NCBI GenBank assembly: GCA_025352145.1
Contig: JANXTY010000009.1
Location: 1 to 40,181, forward strand
From: Oxalobacteraceae bacterium
Lineage (GTDB): Bacteria > Pseudomonadota > Gammaproteobacteria > Burkholderiales > Burkholderiaceae_D
DNA: 40,181 nucleotides
Direction of reading: 5' to 3'
Shown here: piece after piece, positions 33,918 through 40,181 of the stretch
Layout of the letters: each line of letters starts with the position of its first letter
Position numbering within the stretch: the first letter of the stretch is position 1
The notes under the pieces: model-generated
What the model saw: only the letters and a program-made list of their open reading frames with translations
Told to the model about the DNA's origin: nothing
Databases searched by the model: none
Position numbers and translations under genes: made by a program

Positions 33918-35322
33918 TTATCGGGGTACAAAAAATACGGCATTTTCTTGCACTTGCAAGCGTTCGTCATCGATCGCTACTAATGTAATCGCAATCGGAT
34001 TGGAGCCGGGACGACCCTGGCCGGGGGAGATACGAATCCGGGCCGGCATAGTGCGGGCATCCGCTCCTTGTAGTGCGACTTCCACTGGCGTTGCGAGCGT
34101 AATGGTGTCGATTCCCGAGACTTTTATTGTATAGCGGTGTGGCGTTTCAGCAGTGTTCATGATTTGCAGACGATAGACGTTTTCAATCATGTCGTTTTCA
34201 ACTTCGCGCCCGAGTGAACCACGGTCGCGGATGACATCGAGCTTGAGCGGCTTGCGCAAAATTAGGGCGCATAAAAAATGCGGTGATGATGAGTAATAGC
34301 AAACCGCTGTAAATGAGTACACGGGGGCGCATCGCCTGTTTTTTTATTTGCTCAATGGACAAGTGATTTTTGAGCGCATTCTCAGTCGAGTAACGGATTA
34401 GTCCGCGCGCTGTGCCGATCTTGTCCATGACCTTATTGCAGGCATCGACACAGGCGGCACAGCCGATGCAGTCGTACTGCAAGCCCTTGCGGATGTCGAT
34501 GCCGGTCGGGCAAACCTGCAGGCACATAGAACAATCGATACAGTCGCCGAGGACAGTGTCTGTGGCGTGATCTGTCCCCTTTTTTCGGCTTCGTGCGTTA
34601 CGTGGCTCGCCGCGTTCCTGGTCGTAGGTAATAATGAGCGTGTCCTTGTCGAACATCGCACTTTGAAACCGCGCATAAGGGCACATGTATTTGCATACTT
34701 GTTCCCGCATCCAACCGGCATTGCCGTAAGTGGCAAAGGTGTAGAACAGAATCCAAAACCATTCCCACGGGCCGAGTGTCAATGACAGTACTTCGTGCTG
34801 CAAAAAAACAATGGGTGTGAAATAGCCGACAAAGGTCAACCCGGTCCAACAGGCAACAGCACTCCAGGCAGCATGTTTGGTCAATTTCTGGAATATTTTG
34901 TTTGCCGACCAAGGTTGTTTGTCGATGCGTATGCGGGTACTGCGAGGGCCTTCAATTTTTCGTTCGATCCACATAAAAATTTCGGTATACACCGTTTGCG
35001 GACAGGCAAAACCGCACCAGACCCGCCCTGCCACTGCTGTCAGAAGGAACAGGAAATAAGCGCAGAGGATGAGCAGTACGGCCAGGTAAATGAAATCCTG
35101 CGGCCACAGAACGATACCGAAAATATAGAATTTTCGCGTGCCGAGATCGAATAACACGGCTTGTCGCCCATTCCAGTTCAGCCAAGGCAAGCCGTAAAAT
35201 ACCGCTTGTGTCAGCCATACGCAAGCCCAGCGCAAAGTCGCATAACGACCGCTGATTTCGCGTGGATAAATTTCTTCGCGTGCAGCGTACATTTTGATGA
35301 CGGTGGGGGGAGCATTGTTCAT
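33918..35322 (-). pseudogene. ccoG: CcoG, cbb3-oxidase accessory iron-sulfur protein, frameshifted
   Basis: Membrane Cu(II) reductase/accessory protein for cbb3 oxidase assembly. Start MNNAPPTVIKMY at 35322; five hydrophobic segments; ferredoxin-type clusters in CIDCSMCLQVCP and CIGCAACVDACN; CGFACPQTVYTEIF near the first part; C-terminal FixG/CcoG domain (VPLKLDVIRDRG-like: KPLKLDVIRDRGSLGREV ... ENVYRLQIMN). The frame breaks at the A6 run 34273-34278 (T6 on the coding strand): dropping one base restores FLCALILRKPLKLDV in register. Span 1405 bases, one more than a multiple of three. This may be a homopolymer sequencing error, slippage or a real mutation. Downstream of ccoP, upstream of fixH. 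Confidence 0.85.
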
Positions 35323-35452
35323 TTTTGCTACATCTCTGTTGGCTACTTCAGGCCGGAAAAGAGCAGCGCCTTCCGACGTTTTTCCAAGGCACCAACCGGT
35401 GTGATGATGCGCGGGGCATACCCTACGAACTTCAGATCCACTGTTCTTCATG

Positions 35453-36406
35453 TCACTTCTGGACCACCATTGCCGTTTCATTGGACAAGCTCCACACATA
35501 AGCCGCCAGCACATGTATTTTTGCGTCGCCTAAAAATTCATCGAATGCGGGCATCGTGTTGGTACGTCCTTTGCGGATGGTTTCCATGATGGTTTCTGCG
35601 CTGCCGCCATAGAGCCAGATCTTGTCGCTCAGGTTGGCCGATCCCAGCACTTGATTTCCTCGGCCATCGGCACCGTGACAGGCGGCGCAGGCAGAAAATT
35701 TTGCCTTGCCAAATACCGCTTTGATCGGATCGGCAGTGGAACCGGACAGGCTTAATACATAGTGCGCGACATTTTCTACATCTTTGTCGGAACCGAGGGT
35801 TGCAGCCATTGAGGGCATCTGTCCAGTGCGTCCATGCAGAATCGTGGTTTTGATTATGTCCGGCGTGCCGCCATAGAGCCAGTCTTTGTCCGTCAGGTTA
35901 GGAAAACCTTTACTGCCCCGGGCATCGGACCCGTGACATTGCGCACAATAGGTCAGAAACAGGCGCTCGCCGATGGCGTGGGCTTGTGGATCCGCTGCCA
36001 CTGCTTTCAAATCTTGCTGTGCATATTTGGCAAAGAGCGGGCCGTAATCAGCATCGGCTTTTTTTAGCTCTTCTTGGTAGGCACTGCTCGATTTCCAGCC
36101 TAATTTTCCTGCGTAGTTGCCTAGCCCCGGATAGAGGAAAAGATAGGCCAGGCTAAATACGATGGTGATGTAGAACAGCCACATCCACCAGCGCGGCATC
36201 GGCGTGTTCAATTCCGTCAGGTCTTCATCCCAGACATGACCGGTTGTTCCGACTGGATCGGCTATTGTTGGCGAGGCCTTTGATTTTTCTGAAGATTGAA
36301 CCTGATGAGTCGATTGTGACCATAGCAATATGGCACAGCCTGTAATACCGAGTAGCGTCAGTACAGTAATATAGATGTTCCAAAAATCGCTCGTAAAATC
36401 AGCCAT
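35453..36406 (-). CDS. ccoP: cbb3 oxidase subunit III, diheme cytochrome c
   Basis: Electron-input subunit of the high-affinity terminal oxidase. 317 residues from ATG 36406 with GGAG seven bases before it. An N-terminal membrane segment, the second (WWMWLFYITIVFSLAYLFLYPGLG), then two cytochrome c domains with haem sites C154-AQ-C157-H and C240-AA-C243-H, and KDWLYGGTPD / KIWLYGGSAE repeats typical of CcoP. The start overlaps the ccoQ end by eight bases. A longer open frame upstream has no ribosome site. Confidence 0.96.
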   Translation of the reverse strand: MADFTSDFWNIYITVLTLLGITGCAILLWSQSTHQVQSSEKSKASPTIADPVGTTGHVWDEDLTELNTPMPRWWMWLFYITIVFSLAYLFLYPGLGNYAGKLGWKSSSAYQEELKKADADYGPLFAKYAQQDLKAVAADPQAHAIGERLFLTYCAQCHGSDARGSKGFPNLTDKDWLYGGTPDIIKTTILHGRTGQMPSMAATLGSDKDVENVAHYVLSLSGSTADPIKAVFGKAKFSACAACHGADGRGNQVLGSANLSDKIWLYGGSAETIMETIRKGRTNTMPAFDEFLGDAKIHVLAAYVWSLSNETAMVVQK

Positions 36407-36602
36407 GCTGCTTCTCCATTTCTGGGGCCGTTGCGCCTGCGATGGCTGCATTAATCTCATCGGCAAACGGTAGGTTGGCCACCGTATCGAAATCGGTGCT
36501 GCGCTTGATGCCGAAAGTCCACCAGAGAATCGCGATGAAGGTGGTGAAACTCACGACGGTCATCAAGCTACTCATGTCTGTAAATAGGTTGTTGATTGCC
36601 AT
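36399..36602 (-). CDS. ccoQ: cbb3 oxidase component CcoQ
   Basis: A 67-residue protein with one membrane segment (MTVVSFTTFIAILWWTFGI) and a soluble tail (FDTVANLPFADE), the standard CcoQ layout; it stabilises the oxidase core. It sits between ccoO and ccoP, two bases after the ccoO stop and overlapping ccoP by eight bases. Confidence 0.92.
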   Translation of the reverse strand: MAINNLFTDMSSLMTVVSFTTFIAILWWTFGIKRSTDFDTVANLPFADEINAAIAGATAPEMEKQHG

Positions 36603-36604
36603 GT

Positions 36605-37219
36605 TCAGTTCCTCGTTTTAATTAAGGTGCCCAGTTCTTGCAAATAAGCGATGAGAGCGTCCTGCTCCGTTTTGTCCATCAGGGTACTTGGGGCTTGTTT
36701 AATTTCTTCTTCGGAGTACGGCACATTAAGTCGCTTCAAAGCACGCATTTTGGGCATCACCTCTTCTGGTACCAATGGGGTGGTAGCGAGCCACGGATAG
36801 CCGGGCATATTCGATTCCGGTACCACATCGCGTGGATTATCCAAATGGGTGCGATGCCATTCGTTACTGTAACGTCCGCCAACGCGGGCCAGATCGGGGC
36901 CGGTGCGTTTGGAACCCCACTGGAATGGATGGTCATAGACGAATTCGCCAGCGACGGAATAGTGCCCGTAACGTTCGGTCTCCGCACGGAAAGGGCGAAT
37001 CATTTGCGAATGACAGTTATAGCATCCCTCGCGTATGTAAATATCGCGGCCAACGAGTCGCAAGGCTGAGTAAGGTTTGAGTCCGGCAATGGGTTCAGTG
37101 GTTGACTTTTGAAAGAACAAGGGCACGATTTCTACCAAGCCCCCGACCGAGATGACCAGCAGCACGAGCACGATGAGTAGCCAGGGATTCTTTTCAATCC
37201 ATTCATGGGAAAATTTCAT
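36605..37219 (-). CDS. ccoO: cbb3 oxidase subunit II, monoheme cytochrome c
   Basis: 204 residues. N-terminal membrane anchor ([21 protein letters not shown]), haem c site C66-YN-C69-H70 in [15 protein letters not shown], and [12 protein letters not shown] with the distal Met region. Start 37219 follows AGGAG; a longer frame to 37237 lacks a ribosome site. It follows ccoN by 14 bases. Confidence 0.96.
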   Translation of the reverse strand: MKFSHEWIEKNPWLLIVLVLLVISVGGLVEIVPLFFQKSTTEPIAGLKPYSALRLVGRDIYIREGCYNCHSQMIRPFRAETERYGHYSVAGEFVYDHPFQWGSKRTGPDLARVGGRYSNEWHRTHLDNPRDVVPESNMPGYPWLATTPLVPEEVMPKMRALKRLNVPYSEEEIKQAPSTLMDKTEQDALIAYLQELGTLIKTRN

Positions 37220-37233
37220 TTGGACTCCTGATA

Positions 37234-38670
37234 TCAAGCGTGGGCAGTGGAAGGGGATGTGAAGGACGGAATTCGTGCTTCGACCCCATTGGTGTCACGC
37301 ATTGTCATGAAAGTGTTATAGGCCATCAGCAGCATGCCGGAGAGATACAGCAGCCCCCCGCTGAAACGAATCACGTAATAGGGAAAAGTCGCTTTGACGC
37401 CTTCGACAAAGGTATAGGTCAAGGTGCCGTCGGGATTGACCGCACGCCACATCAGGCCCTGCATGACACCGGCAATCCACATTGAGGTGATATACAGCAC
37501 GATGCCGATAGTGGCTACCCAGAAATGGATATTGATCAGGCGTGTGCTCCACATTTCTTTTTTGCCAGCCAAACGCGGTAGCAGATAGTAGATAGAACCC
37601 ATCGTGATAAAGCCGACCCAGCCAAGCGCCCCGGCATGCACGTGCGCGATGCCCCAATCGGTGTAGTGCGACAAAGAATTGACGGTTTTAATCGACATCA
37701 TTGGCCCTTCAAAGGTCGCCATGCCATAGAACGACAAAGATACGATCAGAAATTTCAGGATGGGGTCCGAACGTAGCTTGTGCCATGCGCCGGAGAGCGT
37801 CATCATGCCGTTGATCATGCCGCCCCAGGAGGGTGCCAACAGAATCAATGAGAACACCATGCCGATGGATTGCGTCCAGTCCGGCAATGCGGTGTAATGC
37901 AGATGGTGCGGACCGGCCCACATATAGGTAAAAATCAAGGCCCAGAAGTGGACGATTGACAGCCGATAAGAGTACACGGGACGTTCGGCTTGTTTCGGTA
38001 TGAAGTAATACACCATGCCCAGATAGCCGGCAGTCAGAATGAAACCGACGGCATTGTGTCCGTACCACCACTGGATCATCGCATCCTGCACGCCGGAATA
38101 GGCTGAGTACGATTTCCAGGCCGATGCCGGCATGCTGGCGCCATTGACGATATGCAGGAGGGCGACTGCGATGATGTAAGCGCCGAAGAACCAGTTCGCC
38201 ACATAAATATGGAGTACCTTGCGTTTGATGAGAGTGCCGAAAAATACGACGGCATATACCACCCAGACCACCGCGATCAGAATCGTGATTGGCCATTCCA
38301 GCTCTGCATATTCTTTACCGCGCGTTAGTCCCATTGGCAGGGTGATGGCAGCAGCGACGATCACCAGTTGCCAGCCCCAGAAGGTAAAGGCGGCCAATGT
38401 GTCCGAAAATAATCGCACTTGGCAGGTGCGTTGTACGACGTAATAAGAGGTGGCGAACAGGCCGCAGACGCCGAAAGCAAAAATGACTGCATTGGTGTGC
38501 AGTGGGCGAAGACGGCCGTAGGTCAACCACGGAATGTCGAAATTAAGCGAAGGCCAAACTAGCTGGGCTGCGATGACTACCCCCACCAGCATGCCAACTA
38601 CGCCCCACACTACCGTAGCGATCGCAAACTGTTTGACAATCTTGGTGTTGTAGTTCTGCGCTGTATCCAC
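37234..38670 (-). CDS. ccoN: cbb3 oxidase catalytic subunit I
   Basis: Heme-copper oxidase subunit I of the cbb3 type that reduces O2 at the low-spin b/high-spin b3-CuB centre. 478 residues with about twelve membrane segments. Family motifs include [13 protein letters not shown], the YGHNAVGF (CuB His plus Tyr) stretch, and [15 protein letters not shown]. The GTG start at 38670 is preceded by GGGAGAG. A perfect FNR box lies about 64 bases upstream. First gene of ccoNOQP. Confidence 0.97.
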   Translation of the reverse strand: MDTAQNYNTKIVKQFAIATVVWGVVGMLVGVVIAAQLVWPSLNFDIPWLTYGRLRPLHTNAVIFAFGVCGLFATSYYVVQRTCQVRLFSDTLAAFTFWGWQLVIVAAAITLPMGLTRGKEYAELEWPITILIAVVWVVYAVVFFGTLIKRKVLHIYVANWFFGAYIIAVALLHIVNGASMPASAWKSYSAYSGVQDAMIQWWYGHNAVGFILTAGYLGMVYYFIPKQAERPVYSYRLSIVHFWALIFTYMWAGPHHLHYTALPDWTQSIGMVFSLILLAPSWGGMINGMMTLSGAWHKLRSDPILKFLIVSLSFYGMATFEGPMMSIKTVNSLSHYTDWGIAHVHAGALGWVGFITMGSIYYLLPRLAGKKEMWSTRLINIHFWVATIGIVLYITSMWIAGVMQGLMWRAVNPDGTLTYTFVEGVKATFPYYVIRFSGGLLYLSGMLLMAYNTFMTMRDTNGVEARIPSFTSPSTAHA

Positions 38671-39101
38671 GAATGCTCTCCCGAATTGAAACGACAGGTG
38701 CAGCCAGAGTAAGGGTTTCGATGTTGAAAAACTTTGATGTGAATCAAATTTGAGCGGGTTTAGCGAGTTTGAGCAGGTTGACTATAGGCAGGGCGATGAG
38801 ATTTTTTTGTGATCAATTTTTTTGTGGAGGATAGGAAAATAAGTTTTTCAACCATTGATTTCATTGGTCTTTCTCACTGTCGAGGAGTCCTTGCCGTCGT
38901 TGGTGGGTTTGTTTGGCGTGCCGAAATATTTACTTTGTGCTAAATGCAGGCGATAACTTACCGTTTATTGCGCAAAATAATTGCCCTGACGATGTTTTCA
39001 TCGGTGGATTGTCCGTGCTATTGTGCAACATACGTCACCTCGTTCAGGGGCTAGTGTGAATTGATGAATTGATGAAATACATTGCTGGAGTATGCGCACA
39101 T
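38671..39101. other. divergent spacer between ccoN and the sensor gene
   Basis: 430 bases with the FNR box (38734-38747) and a weak -10-like TACTCT (38706-38711, minus) at the distance expected for a class II FNR promoter. A weak CGATG/CATCG hairpin lies at 38990-39003. A second palindrome-like TTGTGATCAA at about 38808-38817 lacks FNR spacing. No gene is seen before the sensor start at 39102; 39072 is an alternative start for that gene. Confidence 0.6.
38734..38747 (-). promoter_or_regulatory. FNR box upstream of ccoN
   Basis: TTGAT-GTGA-ATCAA is an exact match to the FNR/Anr consensus TTGAT-N4-ATCAA. Its centre is 70 bases from the ccoN start; a class II promoter would place the start near 38699, with TACTCT at 38706-38711 as the -10 element. 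The fnr gene of this window is the likely regulator. Confidence 0.85.
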
Positions 39102-40181
39102 ATGGCGAGCGAAAATAGGGAGGGAATACGCATTGGTTTCGTCTCCAGTGATACGAAACTATCCGAGTTCTGGAGAATGACTGAATATTGCTTGCGAACA
39201 GAAGCAGGGGCGCGTGGCTTTCAGTTCACGACCATAGCGGCAAATAGCCTTCCTGAGCAGGTGCAGGCCTTGGATGATTTTTTGCGGGAAGGTGTTGATG
39301 CACTGGTGACCAACCCGAAATCTGTCGATGACCCTGCATTGCTTGCTGTCGTGGCCAAAGCATTGGCGGCGGATGTTTCCGTGATTCTGCTTGACTCAAC
39401 CCTCAATACCGATATGCCTTTGATCACGGTCGGTTCCGATAACGCTGCCGGGCAGGCTGCGGTGGCGGAAACGATTTTCAAGCGTCTTGGAGGGCGCGGT
39501 AAGGTCGCCTATTTTCAGGGAGATAATCGCATTGGTTCTGGCGTTGCGCGTAACGAGAGTTTTCATGCGCTTTTGCCCCATTATCCTGATATCGAAGTGG
39601 TCTATGAAGCCATGCTCGACTGGTGTGCGCCGATTTCTCGACCGGAGGAAGGTGCAGACCGTATGCGGGAAGCATTAGCGCAGTGCCCAGATGTGCAGGC
39701 GGTCATTTGTAGTTCTGATGAAAGTGCGTTAGGCGCTATAGCTGTTATTGATGAGCGTGGCTTAAACGAAAAAATTTTGGTGAGCGGCTTCAATGGCATA
39801 CAGGCGGGCCTGTTAGCGGTACATAAGGGACGCATGGTTGCCACGGCTGAACAAGTTCCGCATGCCATCGCGCGCGATGCGTTCAACGCACTGGTTGCTG
39901 CGTTAAAAGGCGAGAAGCAGACACGCGTAGTGCGCACGCCAGTCAAATTAGTGACAGCTGAAAACGTGGTCAATTCGTTAATTGAGCCGATGCAGATGAT
40001 GCCCGGCATGATCCGGGGTTTAATTGACAGTGGCGAGATCCAAAAGAAACTACAGCAAGACATCATCACCACCCAAACCAATATTTTGGAAACGATGGCA
40101 GCGGTATCGCAGGCCGTCAGCAGTATTCGCGCGCCTGACGACATGATGATGAAAGTGGTGAAACTGGTACGGGATCGTTTT
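39102..40181 (+). CDS. periplasmic-binding-protein-like sensor with probable GAF domain, partial
   Basis: Frame open from 39060 to the window edge, with ATG 39102 (alternative ATG 39072). Residues 10-290 form a type I periplasmic-binding (RbsB/TorT-like) fold: IRIGFVSSD, VDALVTNPKS, VGSDNAAGQAAVAE, KVAYFQGDNRIGSGVARNESF, VQAVICSSDESALGA, VSGFNGIQAGLLA. No signal peptide is visible, so unlike transport relatives it is probably cytoplasmic, or its start is wrong. After the PBP fold comes a helical linker (IQKKLQQDIITT) and TNILETMAAVSQAVSSIRAPDDMMMKVVKLVRDRF, which resembles the start of a GAF domain. A histidine kinase or similar output domain probably follows beyond the window. Confidence 0.7.
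   Translation, partial: MASENREGIRIGFVSSDTKLSEFWRMTEYCLRTEAGARGFQFTTIAANSLPEQVQALDDFLREGVDALVTNPKSVDDPALLAVVAKALAADVSVILLDSTLNTDMPLITVGSDNAAGQAAVAETIFKRLGGRGKVAYFQGDNRIGSGVARNESFHALLPHYPDIEVVYEAMLDWCAPISRPEEGADRMREALAQCPDVQAVICSSDESALGAIAVIDERGLNEKILVSGFNGIQAGLLAVHKGRMVATAEQVPHAIARDAFNALVAALKGEKQTRVVRTPVKLVTAENVVNSLIEPMQMMPGMIRGLIDSGEIQKKLQQDIITTQTNILETMAAVSQAVSSIRAPDDMMMKVVKLVRDRF

Noticed and set aside
38805-38820. Second FNR-like site (TTGTGATCAA)
   Set aside because: The half sites do not have the four-base spacing; it is probably only AT-rich sequence.
1-40181. tRNA, rRNA, CRISPR array, prophage or secretion-system genes
   Set aside because: No tRNA-like arms with TTC loops, repeat-spacer series, or phage or secretion genes were recognised on either strand.

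Overview
The window looks like chromosomal DNA of a betaproteobacterium of the order Burkholderiales, most likely an Oxalobacteraceae-type organism. This rests on gene content and order, not on a search: a cysI-DUF934-cysH-cysD-cysN-cobA sulfate operon divergent from a CysB-type regulator, a ccoNOQP-ccoG-fixH-fnr cluster, hemP next to tonB, and moderate GC. I see no rRNA, tRNA, CRISPR array, prophage or intact insertion sequence.

Layout. 1-572: gene-poor, AT-rich, with a 36-codon ORF and perfect palindromes. 573-2968 (-): a DUF945/YdgA-like protein and a secreted lytic transglycosylase. 3053-5717 (+): clpB behind a sigma-32-like promoter, followed by a G-run repeat. 5859-13115 (-): assimilatory sulfate reduction in the order tauE-like exporter, cysI, DUF934, cysH (APS-reductase type), cysD, cysN, cobA. 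13382-24827 (+): a CysB-type LysR regulator, a methyltransferase and a peptide-uptake cluster of two tandem family-5 binding proteins (the first frameshifted), a secreted M3 metallopeptidase, two permeases and a double ATPase. 25033-25895: a glycine-zipper protein and a tiny lipoprotein. 25928-30066 (-): iron uptake with a PKHD hydroxylase, a siderophore receptor, tonB and a Fur-boxed hemP. 30458-32083 (-): a membrane-anchored, GltB-like FMN/[3Fe-4S] protein. 32340-38670: fnr (+) facing a minus-strand cbb3 oxidase cluster (ccoN, ccoO, ccoQ, ccoP, frameshifted ccoG, fixH, a small membrane protein) with a perfect FNR box upstream of ccoN. 39102 to the edge (+): a soluble sugar-binding-protein-like domain leading into a probable GAF domain, cut by the window end.

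How the genes work together. CysD/CysN make APS, CysH reduces APS to sulfite (no APS kinase is present or needed), and CysI reduces sulfite with siroheme whose synthesis CobA starts. The TauE-like protein may move sulfite or another sulfur anion. The peptide cluster is transcribed in the same direction as the CysB-like regulator with short gaps, so peptides may serve as an alternative sulfur source; this is inference. FNR probably switches on the high-affinity oxidase under low oxygen, and Fur the hemP-tonB iron genes.

The most notable non-coding signal is a family of seven intergenic palindromes with core GGGCACGGCATGCCGTGCCC or close variants. Two frameshifts (first binding protein, ccoG) are each a single base and may be real or sequence errors. 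I found no clearly undescribed multi-gene system; the best candidates for novelty are the palindrome family, the nested inverted-repeat structure at 6675-6907, the CysB-linked peptide locus and the binding-protein/GAF protein at the right edge.
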